Shown here in pieces: positions 26,780-35,823 of a stretch of DNA of 64,000 bases. This stretch comes from Olsenella uli. GTDB lineage: Bacteria > Actinomycetota > Coriobacteriia > Coriobacteriales > Atopobiaceae. Where the stretch lies: NCBI RefSeq assembly GCF_016899935.1, contig NZ_JACJJK010000001.1, forward strand, positions 186,001 through 250,000, given 5' to 3'. The notes beneath the pieces were generated by a model. The model was not told the origin of the DNA, did no database searches, and saw only the letters and a list, made by a program, of their open reading frames with translations. Both the position numbers and the translations under genes were made by a program. Position 1 is the stretch's first letter, and every line of letters begins with the position of its first letter.

Positions 26780-29199
26780 CACTTCACCCTCTGCTTCATC
26801 TGGTTGGCGCCCTCGCCGGGCATGATGCGGCGGGCGTCGAAGACCGAGGGCACGCGGCTCACGGCGGCGAGCAGCACGTCGAGCAGGCTCGCGTCCGAGA
26901 TCGCCACGAGGAAGCGCAGGCGCGCCACGCCCTGCGAGCTGGTCTGCGTGGCCGCCGAGAGGATGTTGGCACCCGCGTCGCCGATCGCGACGGTGATGTC
27001 CTTGAGCAGGCCCATCCGGTCGGTGGCCTCCACGACGATCTCCACGCGGAACTCCGTGGCTCCTGAGGTGTCCCAGGCGACCTCGATCATGCGGTCGGGG
27101 TTGCGCATGAGGTCGGCCACGTTGGGGCAGTTGGCGCGGTGCACCGAGACGCCGCGCCCGCGCGTGACGAAGCCCACGATCTCGTCGCCGGCCACGGGGT
27201 TGCAGCAGTGCGCCAGGTGGACGAGCAGGTCCGGGTCGCCCTTGACCACGACGCCGCAGTTGCTCCGCTTGCGCTTGCCCTTGGCGGTCTGGGTGATGGC
27301 GTAGGACTGCATGACGGGCGCGCCGGAGGTCATCGCGCGCTCGTGCTCGGCCTGCTTCTGCGCCTGCGCCGCCTGGGCGGCGAGCTGCTCGGGCGAGCCC
27401 TCCTCGAGGATCTCCTCGATGCGGTTGGCCGCCTGCTTGACGGAAACCTTGCCGGTGTGGACGCTCGCGAAGAGGTCGTCGGCGCTGCGCAGCTCGAAGG
27501 ACTCGCAGACCCGCTCGATGGCCTTGACCGTGCGGCGCGTGGAGATGCCGTAGCCGCGCTTGCGCAGCTCGTGGGCGAGCTCGGTGCGCCCCTGCTCGGC
27601 GTCGTCGTTCTTGGTCTGGGTCGAGAAGTACTTGCGGATCTTGGCGCGGCTCGACGGCATGGCCACGAGCTGCATCCAGTCACGGCTGGGCTTGGCGTTC
27701 TTGTTGGTGAGGATCTCCACGCGGTCGCCCATGTTGAGCTTGTAGGACAGCGGCACCACCGAGCCGTTGACCTTGGCGCCTACGCAGTGGTTGCCCACCT
27801 CGGTGTGGACGGCGTAGGCAAAGTCGAGCGGCGTGGCGTCGCGCCGGAGGCTCATGACCTCGCCCTTGGGCGTAAAGACGAAGATCTCGTGCTCGAAGAG
27901 GTCCACGCGCAGGTTGTCCAGGAACTCGTGCGGGTCATCGATGTCGTCCTCGGCGGCCCAGTCGAGGGTCTTACGGATCCAGCTGATCGTGGAGTCGATC
28001 GCGCGGTCCTCGGCGCTCATGCGGCCGCGCGAGTTGCCCTCCTTCTTGTAGAGCCAGTGCGCGGCGATGCCGTACTCGGAGGCCTCGTGCATCTCGACCG
28101 TGCGAATCTGGATCTCTATGGGCTTGCCGTCCGGGCCCACCACGGTGGTGTGCAGGCTCTGGTAGAGGTTGGCCTTGGGCGTGGCGATGTAGTCCTTGAA
28201 GCGTCCCGGCAGCGGGTTCCACAACGAGTGGACCGCGCCGAGCGCGGAGTAGCAGTCCCCCACCGACTGCGTGATCACGCGCAGGGCGATGAGGTCGTAG
28301 ATGTCGGAGAACTCGCGCCCCTTGCGCGTCATCTTCTGGTAGATGCTCCAGAGGTGCTTGGGGCGCCCGGTGATCTGGTAGCCGGTGAGGCCGGCGGACT
28401 TGAGCTCGTCGTCGAGCGTCTTGATGGCGGCCTCGGTGTCCTCCTCGCGCTGGGCGCGCGAGTCCTGCACCATGCGCGCCACGCGCTGGTACTCCTCGGG
28501 CTCGAGCCAGAAGAACGCCAGGTCCTCGAGCTCCCACTTGACCGACGAGATGCCCAGGCGGTCGGCGAGCGGCGCGTAGACGTCCATCGTCTCGCGCGCC
28601 TTGAAGAGCCGGCGGTCGGGCGGCAGTGCGGCGAGCGTGCGCATGTTGTGCAGGCGGTCCGCGAGCTTGATGATGACGACGCGGATGTCGCGGCTCATCG
28701 CGAGGAACATCTTGCGGAGGTTCCAGGCCTGCTTGGCGTCCATCGAGCTCACCTGGATCGAGGTGAGCTTGGTCACGCCGTCCACGAGCTCGGCGACCGT
28801 GGGGCCAAAGAGCTCGCCGACCTGGTCCTTGGTCGCGGGGGTGTCCTCCACCGTGTCGTGGAGCAGCGCGGCGCAGATCGTGTCCTCGTCCATGCGCAGG
28901 TCGTGCGCCAGGATGAGCGCCACCTCCACGGGGTGGTTGATGTAGGGCTCGCCCGAGCGCCGGCGCTGGTCGCGGTGGTACTCCGCCGCAAAGCGGTACG
29001 CGCGGTCGACCTTCTCGCAGCCCTCCTCGTCGAGGTAGCCGGCGCAGGCGGACTGGAGGAGGCGGAAGTTCGCGGCGTCGGGCGCCGCCTTCTTGGCGGG
29101 CGGCCGCTCGGACAGGGGCTGCGGCGCCGAGGGCCTCGCCATCGCGTCCTGCATCGAGGCGGGCTGCGGCGCCCGGACCTCGTTCTCGCTCATGCTCAT
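26779..29199 (-). CDS. rel: Bifunctional (p)ppGpp synthetase/hydrolase
   Basis: An 806-residue long RSH enzyme that makes and degrades (p)ppGpp in the stringent response. The HD hydrolase domain is intact (HPVEVALILAHDL, then AALLHDTVEDTPAT near 115), implying hydrolysis. The synthetase domain is near 300-370 (FSDIYDLIALRVITQSVGDCY). TGS is near 430-495, the Zn-finger/CC region contains HCCNPVAGDEIVGFVTRGRG, and a C-terminal ACT domain begins near 715 (EIVVEATDRMGLL). AAAGGGGGAG precedes the ATG. It lies 19 nt downstream of the recJ fusion. Confidence 0.96.
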   Translation of the reverse strand: MSMSENEVRAPQPASMQDAMARPSAPQPLSERPPAKKAAPDAANFRLLQSACAGYLDEEGCEKVDRAYRFAAEYHRDQRRRSGEPYINHPVEVALILAHDLRMDEDTICAALLHDTVEDTPATKDQVGELFGPTVAELVDGVTKLTSIQVSSMDAKQAWNLRKMFLAMSRDIRVVIIKLADRLHNMRTLAALPPDRRLFKARETMDVYAPLADRLGISSVKWELEDLAFFWLEPEEYQRVARMVQDSRAQREEDTEAAIKTLDDELKSAGLTGYQITGRPKHLWSIYQKMTRKGREFSDIYDLIALRVITQSVGDCYSALGAVHSLWNPLPGRFKDYIATPKANLYQSLHTTVVGPDGKPIEIQIRTVEMHEASEYGIAAHWLYKKEGNSRGRMSAEDRAIDSTISWIRKTLDWAAEDDIDDPHEFLDNLRVDLFEHEIFVFTPKGEVMSLRRDATPLDFAYAVHTEVGNHCVGAKVNGSVVPLSYKLNMGDRVEILTNKNAKPSRDWMQLVAMPSSRAKIRKYFSTQTKNDDAEQGRTELAHELRKRGYGISTRRTVKAIERVCESFELRSADDLFASVHTGKVSVKQAANRIEEILEEGSPEQLAAQAAQAQKQAEHERAMTSGAPVMQSYAITQTAKGKRKRSNCGVVVKGDPDLLVHLAHCCNPVAGDEIVGFVTRGRGVSVHRANCPNVADLMRNPDRMIEVAWDTSGATEFRVEIVVEATDRMGLLKDITVAIGDAGANILSAATQTSSQGVARLRFLVAISDASLLDVLLAAVSRVPSVFDARRIMPGEGANQMKQRVK

Positions 29200-29218
29200 C
29201 GCGCTCCCCCTTTCCCCA

Positions 29219-32200
29219 TCAGACGATGATACCGAAGTCCGGAGAGATGGGGCGCCGGATGCCGGCGAGAAGCTCCTCGGCGGGCGAGCGGAGGGCCCAG
29301 GCGCAGAACTCGTCGAAGGCCTCCCGGGAGCGGAGCCCCTCGAGGTAGCAGGCGGACTGCGTGAGCTCCATGCGCTCCGGGGAGGGCGCCATGCTCACCG
29401 TGCGGGCCTCCCCCCAGCCCGCGACCGAGCAGAAGCCCAGCTCCGAGAAGATCGAGAGCGCCGTGGCGACCTCGCGCGCGTCGATCGGCGAGATCGAGGC
29501 GCGGCTGGTGGCTACCTCGGCGATCGCGGCGTCGTCGAGCGCCACGGGCCCGTCCGCGCGGAAGAGCCGCGTCAGCGTGCGGTAGACGAGCACCAGGTCG
29601 TCGCGCGAGGGGGCGGCCGAGGCGAGGATGCGCTGACCGAGCGCCACGTCGCGCGACCCGAAGAGCAGGTGCACCGTGGCGGCGGCCCCATCGCGCCCCG
29701 CGCGGCCGCTCATCTGGTTGAACTCCACGCGGCCGAGCGGAAGGCCGTAGAGCACCACGTGGCGGATGCCGGGGAGGTTCACGCCCTCGCCGAAGGCGCT
29801 CGTGGAGACGATGCAGGTCAGGTCGTCGCCGCGAAAGGCGCGCTCGACGCGGCCGCGCACCGCGCGGGAGAGCCCCGCGTGATAGAAGGCCGTCCGGGCG
29901 GCAAGCTCGGGCACGCGGTGCCGCAGCGTCCGCACGAGCGAGACCGCCTGGTCGCGCGACGGCACGTAGACCACGCACTTCTCGCCCCGGGCGACGACGC
30001 TCACGAGCGCGGCCTCGCGGTCGCGCAGGTCGCGCCCATCGTCCACGAGGAGGTTCTCCCGGCTCTCGAGGTCGCAGACCACGTCGTCGCGCGCGATGCC
30101 GGCAAGGGCGCAGATGCGCTCCGCCACGTCCGGGGCGGCCGTCGCCGTGACGGCGAGCGTCACCGGGTCGCCGAGGTCGGCGCGGATGGCGGGCAGCTCC
30201 AGGTAGGCCCCCCGGGTCCCGGGGGCGGCGAGGCCGGCGTGGTGGGCCTCGTCGATGACGAGGAAGGACACGCGGCCCGAGCGCGCGAAGTCGGCGCGGT
30301 GGATGGCGAGAAACTCGGGCGTGGTGAGCACGATGTCGGCGGCGCCGGAGGCCAGAGCGCCGAAGACGCGCTCCCGCTCGGGGCCGGGGGTCTCGCCGGT
30401 CAGGACCTCGGCGACCACGCCCGCGCCCGCGAGCTGCTCGCGCAGGTGGAAGGCCTGGTCGGCGACAAGGGCGCGGAGCGGGTACACGAAGACGCTCGCC
30501 CGGCCGCGCGCGATCGCCTCGCGGGCGGCGTGGAGGTGGAAGACCAGCGACTTGCCGCGCCCGGTGGCCATGACCGCCAGGCACGAGCGGCCGGCGGCGA
30601 GCGTCTCGAGCGCGCGGGCCTGCGCCGGCAGGAGCGGACGGTCGCCGATGAGGTCGCGGCGCAGCGCGTCGGTGAGCCCGGTCTCCCCGAGGCGCGCGAG
30701 CTCGGCGCGGCGCTCGTGCGCGACCGGCGCGGGGGGCTCGGCGGCGCCGTCCTTCTCGCCCGGCGCGGGCCCCTCCTCGGGCGCGGCGGCCGTCCCGTCC
30801 CCGCCGTCGCGCAGCAGAAGGTCCCTGACCATGAGCTTGGGCTTGGTGCGCCCCTGCCAGGTCTCGTTGACCGCCTCGAAGACCACGTCCACCACGCCGT
30901 CCCAAGCGCAGGCCCGCTCGGCGTCCGGCGCGCGGAAGTAGATGGCGGGGACGGAGCTCACGCCGTCGGTGGCAACGAAGCGCAGGTGGGCGCCGTCGGC
31001 CCCCACGAGGGCGCGGTTGCGCGTGGTGACGCCCCGGACCGCGAGGAGCGGCCGCTTGTTGCCCTGGCCGAACGGCTGGAGCCGCTCGAGGGCGTCGATT
31101 GTCTCGACGGTGAGCTCGGAGAGGGAGACCACGGCCGTGATCTCGCCGACGTCCTCGAACTGCTCGGCGGGGAGCTCCGCGAGGACGCGGGCCAGGCGCG
31201 CGCGGAACTCGTCCAGGCGCGACGCCTCGCAGGTGACGCCCACCGCGCCGGCGTGCCCGCCGAAGCGCACGAGCACGTCCGAGCACTGCTCGACGGCGTG
31301 GAAGAGGTCGACCGAGCCGACCGAGCGCCCGGAGCCGCGCGCGACGCCGTCCGAGACGGAGAAGACGATCGCGGGGACGTGGTAGCGGTTCACGAGGCGC
31401 GAGGCCACGATGCCCTTCACGCCCTCGTGCCAGCCCTCGCCGCCCACGACGACCACGCGCCCGCCGTCGTAGGTGCGCGCCGCCTCGGCCAGCGCCGCCT
31501 CGGCGAGCGCCCCCTCCACCTCGCGCCGCTCCGCGTTGACCGCCTCGAGCCGCGCGGCGAGCACGGCGGCCTCGGCCGGGTCATCGGTGAGCAGGAGGTC
31601 GAGCGCCACGTCCGTGGAGCCCATGCGGCCGGCGGCGTTGAGGCGCGGGATGAGCGAGAAGGGCAGGTCGTCCGGGCGCACGCAGGAGAGGTCGCAGCCC
31701 GCCGCGGCCGCGAGCGCAACGAGGCCCGGGCGCGTGTGGCGGCGCATGCGGGCGACGCCCTCCGCCACGAGCGCGCGGTTCTCGCCCGCGAGCAGCATCA
31801 TGTCGGAGAGGGTGCCGAGCGCCGCGACGTCGGTGTAGGAGCGCCAGAGCTCGGGCGCGCCGCGGCGGCGGCCGAGCTCGCAGACCAGCTTCAGGGCCAC
31901 GCCGGCGCCCGCGAGCTCGCGCGAGGAGCAGTCGGGCGAGAGCTTGGGGTCGGTCACCGGCACGCCCTCGGGGACGAGGTCGGCCGGCTCGTGGTGGTCG
32001 GTCACGACCACGTCGACGCCGCAGTCGCGCAGCCATGCCACCTCGCCTGCGGCCGCGATGCCGTTGTCCACGGTCACCACGAGGTCGGGGTCGCACGACT
32101 CCCGCACGCGCGCGAGCGCCTCGCGGGAGAGCCCGTAGCCCTCGCCGAAGCGGTGCGGGATGAAGGGGTGGACCGTGGCGCCGAGCTCGCGCAGGGCGAG

Positions 32201-32512
32201 CGTGAGCAGGCAGGTCGACGTCATGCCGTCGACGTCGAAGTCGCCGAAGACGGCGATCGCCTCTCGGGCGTCCAGGGCGCGCTCGAGGCGGTCGGCGGCC
32301 TCGGCCATGCCTGGGACGCACAGCGGGTCCGCCCAGGAGGCGTCGAGCGAGGCGTCCAGAAACGCCCGCGCGTCGGCGGGGTCCGCATGGCCGCGCGCGA
32401 CGAGGACGCGCGCCACCAGCGGCGGGATCTGCAGCTCGGAGGCAAGCGCGCGCTCGGCGGCGGGGTCCGCCGGCAGCACCGTCCAGCGCCGGCTCTCGGC
32501 GAGCCCGGCCAT
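29219..32512 (-). CDS. recJ: RecJ exonuclease fused to a RecQ-like helicase
   Basis: A 1097-residue two-part protein. The N-terminal half is RecJ: DHH-family motif I GDFDVDGMTS (90-99), VVTVDN, DHH at 172-174 (VVTDHHEP), DHHA1 GGHAGA near 420 and an OB-like segment to about 590. After an acidic/proline-rich linker (about 590-615) comes an SF2 helicase: ATGRGKS (Walker A, near 647), YPLRALVADQ, VIDEAHH (DEAH box, near 752), TATAAPDV and QMSGRAGRDG (motif VI, near 937). RecQ and RecJ normally act together as separate proteins in the RecFOR pathway; here unwinding and 5'-3' digestion would be in one chain. The reading frame is continuous. The ATG at 32512 follows GGGGAGGG. rel is 19 nt downstream. 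Confidence 0.93.
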   Translation of the reverse strand: MAGLAESRRWTVLPADPAAERALASELQIPPLVARVLVARGHADPADARAFLDASLDASWADPLCVPGMAEAADRLERALDAREAIAVFGDFDVDGMTSTCLLTLALRELGATVHPFIPHRFGEGYGLSREALARVRESCDPDLVVTVDNGIAAAGEVAWLRDCGVDVVVTDHHEPADLVPEGVPVTDPKLSPDCSSRELAGAGVALKLVCELGRRRGAPELWRSYTDVAALGTLSDMMLLAGENRALVAEGVARMRRHTRPGLVALAAAAGCDLSCVRPDDLPFSLIPRLNAAGRMGSTDVALDLLLTDDPAEAAVLAARLEAVNAERREVEGALAEAALAEAARTYDGGRVVVVGGEGWHEGVKGIVASRLVNRYHVPAIVFSVSDGVARGSGRSVGSVDLFHAVEQCSDVLVRFGGHAGAVGVTCEASRLDEFRARLARVLAELPAEQFEDVGEITAVVSLSELTVETIDALERLQPFGQGNKRPLLAVRGVTTRNRALVGADGAHLRFVATDGVSSVPAIYFRAPDAERACAWDGVVDVVFEAVNETWQGRTKPKLMVRDLLLRDGGDGTAAAPEEGPAPGEKDGAAEPPAPVAHERRAELARLGETGLTDALRRDLIGDRPLLPAQARALETLAAGRSCLAVMATGRGKSLVFHLHAAREAIARGRASVFVYPLRALVADQAFHLREQLAGAGVVAEVLTGETPGPERERVFGALASGAADIVLTTPEFLAIHRADFARSGRVSFLVIDEAHHAGLAAPGTRGAYLELPAIRADLGDPVTLAVTATAAPDVAERICALAGIARDDVVCDLESRENLLVDDGRDLRDREAALVSVVARGEKCVVYVPSRDQAVSLVRTLRHRVPELAARTAFYHAGLSRAVRGRVERAFRGDDLTCIVSTSAFGEGVNLPGIRHVVLYGLPLGRVEFNQMSGRAGRDGAAATVHLLFGSRDVALGQRILASAAPSRDDLVLVYRTLTRLFRADGPVALDDAAIAEVATSRASISPIDAREVATALSIFSELGFCSVAGWGEARTVSMAPSPERMELTQSACYLEGLRSREAFDEFCAWALRSPAEELLAGIRRPISPDFGIIV

Positions 32513-32513
32513 G

Positions 32514-32609
32514 CTAGCGGCCCTCCCCTGCGGAAATGGGTGTGGTCGCGCGCGCGGTCCCGCCCGCGAGCGCGCCGTTCTTCTCGTTTGTCATGTCACG
32601 GTCTCTCAT
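32514..32609 (-). CDS. Possible 31-residue ORF directly upstream of recJ
   Basis: A short frame starting ATG 32609 (MRDRDMTNEKNG...) or 32594 ends with TAG one base before the recJ ATG. Its last codons contain the GGGGAGGG ribosome site of recJ. This could be a coupled leader peptide, but no strong ribosome site or conservation evidence supports it. Confidence 0.25.
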   Translation of the reverse strand: MRDRDMTNEKNGALAGGTARATTPISAGEGR

Positions 32610-32704
32610 GAGGTGGGACGCCCGGCGCCCGTCTGTTGATCGCCTCAGATTGTAGCAGAGAGCCCGGACGCCTCCCCGTCAGTCCCTCGCCGCCGAAAAG
32701 TTGT

Positions 32705-32729
32705 CTAAAAGGGGTCTGACCCCTTTTAG
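32705..32729 (-). terminator. Bidirectional terminator after tgt
   Basis: CTAAAAGGGG and CCCCTTTTAG pair perfectly around TCTGA. T/A runs flank both sides, so it can act in both directions; it lies 5 nt past the tgt stop. Confidence 0.85.
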
Positions 32730-32733
32730 GCAC

Positions 32734-33873
32734 CTACCAGTCCTGGGCGGCGGGCGAGGCCATCCAGTCGTCGAGGAAGGCGGCGTAGGTGCCGGCGAGC
32801 ACGGCCTCGCGCGCGCGGCGCATGAGGTCGAGCAGGTAGTGGATGTTGTGCTGCGAGATCAGGATGCCGGCGAGCATCTCCTTCTGGCGCACCAGGTGGT
32901 GGAGGTAGGCACGGCTGAACCCGCCCGCGCAGGCCGGGCAGGTGCAGGTCTCGTCGATCGGGCGCGGGTCGTGGGCGAAGCGGGCGTGGCGGAAGTTGAG
33001 CCGGCCCTCGCTGGAGAACGCCGAGCCCGTGCGGGCCGTGCGCGTGGGCAGCACGCAGTCGAACATGTCCACGCCGCAGGCCACGGCGCGCACGAGCGTG
33101 GTGGGGTTGCCCACGCCCATGAGGTAGCGGGGCTTGGAACGCGGCATGTGCTCGGAGACCAGCGGCGCGAGCGTCTCGAACATGGTCTCGTGGTCCTCGC
33201 CCACCGAGTAGCCGCCGATGCCGTAGCCCGGGAAGTCGCCGACCTCCTCGAGGTGGCGCAGGGAGCGCAGACGCAGGTCCAGGTGCATGCCGCCCTGGAC
33301 GATGCCAAAGAGCGCCTGTTCGGGGCGGGTGTGCGCGGCGTAGCAGCGCTCGGCCCAGCGGCTGGAGAGCTCCACGGAGCGCGCGACCTTGGCGCGCGGC
33401 GCGGGATAGCCCACGCACTGGTCGAGCTGCATGCAGATGTCGCTCCCCAGCTTCTGGGCGATGGCCATGTTGTCCTCGGGCGTCCAGGAGACCCATTTGC
33501 CGTCGTAGTCCACCGCGCGGAAGCGCACGCCGTCGTCGGAGAGCTTGCAGAACTCCTCGTGGGAGAAGACCTGGAAGCCGCCCGAGTCCGTGAGGATGGG
33601 GCCGTCCCAGCGCATGAAGGCGTGCAGGCCGCCCATCTCGGCCACGAGGTCCGCGCCGGGGCGCATGGAGAGGTGGTAGGTGTTGGCGAGCAGGATCTTG
33701 GTGCCGAGCTCGCGCAGGGTGGACGGCATGAGGCCCTTGACCGTGGCCTTGGTGCCCACCGGCATGAAGATGGGCGTGGGGACGTCGCCGTGGGGAGTGT
33801 GGAGGACGCCCGCGCGCGCATGGGTGGCGGGGTCCTCGGCGACGATGTCATAGGTGAAGAGGCTCTGGTCCAT
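32734..33873 (-). CDS. tgt: Queuine/preQ1 tRNA-guanine transglycosylase
   Basis: The enzyme swaps guanine-34 for preQ1 in tRNAs with GUN anticodons, the tRNA insertion step of queuosine. The 379-residue protein contains LANTYHLSMRPG, DSGGFQVFS with the catalytic Asp, GIVQGG, RYLMGVG and the Zn site CTCPACAGGFSRAYLHHL. The ATG at 33873 has GGAG 5 nt upstream. A 90-bp palindromic repeat begins 25 nt upstream of the start. No preQ1-synthesis genes (queCDEF) are in the window, only queA and queH. Confidence 0.97.
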   Translation of the reverse strand: MDQSLFTYDIVAEDPATHARAGVLHTPHGDVPTPIFMPVGTKATVKGLMPSTLRELGTKILLANTYHLSMRPGADLVAEMGGLHAFMRWDGPILTDSGGFQVFSHEEFCKLSDDGVRFRAVDYDGKWVSWTPEDNMAIAQKLGSDICMQLDQCVGYPAPRAKVARSVELSSRWAERCYAAHTRPEQALFGIVQGGMHLDLRLRSLRHLEEVGDFPGYGIGGYSVGEDHETMFETLAPLVSEHMPRSKPRYLMGVGNPTTLVRAVACGVDMFDCVLPTRTARTGSAFSSEGRLNFRHARFAHDPRPIDETCTCPACAGGFSRAYLHHLVRQKEMLAGILISQHNIHYLLDLMRRAREAVLAGTYAAFLDDWMASPAAQDW

Positions 33874-33898
33874 GTTGTCTCCGCTCGTGGGGTCGGCC

Positions 33899-33988
33899 GG
33901 CGAGAAGGACCGTGAGGTCCGGCGCTCAAACAGCTTGCCGCACGGGACGCGGCAAGAACTCGCGGCGGGCCACGCGGTCCTTCTCGCC
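33899..33988 (+). repeat. GGCGAGAAGG palindromic element, copy A (upstream of tgt)
   Basis: A 90-bp element with perfect 13-bp ends GGCGAGAAGGACC and GGTCCTTCTCGCC and an inner hairpin CTTGCCGC/GCGGCAAG. Copies B (37043-37119) and C (42753-42824, inverted) share CCGGCGCTC, ACAGC and AACTCGCGGCGG. It lies between ptsH and tgt. Confidence 0.9.
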
Positions 33989-34026
33989 GGCCTGCGTGTC
34001 CGTGGGCACGGCACCCCATCGTACAC

Positions 34027-34058
34027 AAAACGGCCCGGCACCGCAGGGCGCCGGGCCG
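34027..34058 (-). terminator. Rho-independent terminator of ptsH
   Basis: On the minus strand CGGCCCGGC pairs with GCCGGGCCG, followed by TTTTG, 25 nt past the ptsH stop. Confidence 0.88.
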
Positions 34059-34083
34059 TACCGAGTCTCGGTTGTGAGTGCGA

Positions 34084-34356
34084 CTACTCGCCGAAGCCGG
34101 AGTCGATGAGGGCGATGAGGGCGTCGAGGGCGGCCTGCTCGTCCTCGCCGTCGCACGCGATCTCGACCTTGGTGCCGGTGCCAAGGCCGGCGGCCAGAAT
34201 CATCATGATGGACTTGGCGTTGACGGGAGCGGAGTCCTTGTCGACGTTCTTGATGGTGACGTTGCACTGGTACTTCTTGGCCTCGGTCACGAAGACGGAC
34301 GCGGGACGGGCGTGAAGGCCGGTGGCGTTGATGATGCTCGTCTGCTTAGAAACCAT
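34084..34356 (-). CDS. ptsH: Phosphocarrier protein HPr
   Basis: The histidine phosphocarrier of the sugar phosphotransferase system. It has 90 residues. The phosphorylated histidine is H15 in NATGLHARPAS. The regulatory serine region AKSIMMILAAG (S49, equivalent to Ser46 of other HPr proteins) is intact, which would allow HPr kinase control. The ATG at 34356 is chosen over an upstream ATG (34386) because GGAAAGGAAGTCTACGC precedes it and the length fits. It stands alone; ptsI is not in the window. Confidence 0.95.
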   Translation of the reverse strand: MVSKQTSIINATGLHARPASVFVTEAKKYQCNVTIKNVDKDSAPVNAKSIMMILAAGLGTGTKVEIACDGEDEQAALDALIALIDSGFGE

Positions 34357-34565
34357 GCGTAGACTTCCTTTCCAGATTCCCAACAACCGGAAGGCCAGCG
34401 GGCCTCCCTGTAAACGCGGTCTATCCTAGCAAACATGCGCAATCTCGGCGATGAGGATGCCGCCGAGTATGCAAAGTCGGGGGCTGAACGGATTTATCGG
34501 CGGGATGAGCGCGCGCTTGCTGCACAATGAAGGGGATTGCGAAACGCCGGGCGAGAGGAGCCGCG

Positions 34566-35786
34566 ATGTCGGACGAGAAGGACCGCGGGGCCGCGGAGGA
34601 GCCGGGACGCGCCGAGGACCGCGGCGCTGACGTCCTCGACGCGGCACGGGGCGCCGCGTCCGGCGCCGCCGAGACGCTCAGGAGCGGGATCTCCGCCGTC
34701 CGCGACGTGCACGCCGCAGCGAAGCGCCACTCCGCCGCGCGCGCTCGTCTCAAGGAGCTCACCGCCGCGCTCGAGGCCGACGAGGCCACCCTCGCCCGTC
34801 GCGAGGAGGTCGAGGCCGGCTACGACGACATCGTCTCCGTGCAGCGCTCCGTCATCGCGGACGCGCTCGGCGAGATCTCCCGCCAGCAGGCGACCGTCGA
34901 GCGCCTTGAGGCGGAGGCCGCCTCCCTCGACGGCCAGCTCTCCGAGATGCGCGCCGAGCACGAGCGCGAGCTGCGCCCCTACAAGCAGATCATGGAGACC
35001 GCGCGCGGGCGCTCCGAGGAGGCCAACCGCGCGGTCGGCGAGGCCAAGCGCGCCGTGCGGAGCGCCGAGGGCCAGGTGAAGGACGCCACGGAGCGCCGCG
35101 AGCAGTCCATCGCCTCCGCCAACCGCGCCGTCGACGCCTCACAGACCCGCCTGCGCAAGGTGCAGGACGAGCTGAAGCGCGCCCAGAGCGGCCACGCCGA
35201 CGCCGCGGCCGTGCGCCAGCTCCACGATGAGGTCACGACCGAGCTCGCCCATGTGGAGTCCGCGCGCGGCGAGGTGAGCGTCGTCACGCGGGAGGCCCAG
35301 GCGTCGGTCGACGCGGCGCAGACCCACCTGTGGACCCAGAAGCAGTCCCTCGAGGAGGCCCAGCGCGAGGCTGACGAGGCGAAGCGCGAGTACGAGGAGC
35401 GCAAGGGCGAGTACGACGCCCTCCTGTCGAAGGCCCAGGGCGCGGAGAAGGAGCTCGAGGACCGCATCGCCGCGCTGCGGGAGGATGCCGAGGACGCCAA
35501 GGCCGCCCACGACGAGGCGGCGGAGCGCCACGACGCGGCGCGGGTCCTGCTCGACGAGGCCGAGAACGTGCACGCCACGCCCGAGGAGACCGTGCGCCTG
35601 CGGCGCAGCATCGCCCAGCAGCGCGCCGCGGTGACGGAGCAGCAGGCATCGGTCGACTCGCTCGCCGAGGGCGAGCGCAGCCTGCGCACGCGGACCCGGG
35701 GCGCCCGCCTCGCGCTGCTCGGCGCCGTGGTGGGCGCGGTGGCGCTCGTCGTGGTGATCGTCGTGCTGGTGCTGACCGCGCGATAG
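34566..35786 (+). CDS. Tail-anchored coiled-coil protein
   Basis: A 406-residue protein that is almost entirely heptad-rich, charged sequence (about 60-370; repeated runs of A, E, R, K, Q and D) and ends with one hydrophobic segment (about 382-404, LALLGAVVGAVALVVVIVVLVL) and a short TAR tail. The expected form is a long cytoplasmic coiled-coil rod anchored at its C-terminus. The ATG at 34566 follows GAGAGGAGCCGCG. The N-terminal about 40 residues are acidic and disordered. I recognise no family. It is divergent from ptsH and convergent with queA. Confidence 0.8.
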   Translation: MSDEKDRGAAEEPGRAEDRGADVLDAARGAASGAAETLRSGISAVRDVHAAAKRHSAARARLKELTAALEADEATLARREEVEAGYDDIVSVQRSVIADALGEISRQQATVERLEAEAASLDGQLSEMRAEHERELRPYKQIMETARGRSEEANRAVGEAKRAVRSAEGQVKDATERREQSIASANRAVDASQTRLRKVQDELKRAQSGHADAAAVRQLHDEVTTELAHVESARGEVSVVTREAQASVDAAQTHLWTQKQSLEEAQREADEAKREYEERKGEYDALLSKAQGAEKELEDRIAALREDAEDAKAAHDEAAERHDAARVLLDEAENVHATPEETVRLRRSIAQQRAAVTEQQASVDSLAEGERSLRTRTRGARLALLGAVVGAVALVVVIVVLVLTAR

Positions 35787-35823
35787 GTCCCCGCGTGCCG
35801 GCGGCCGCGCCCGGCTGGCCGCC

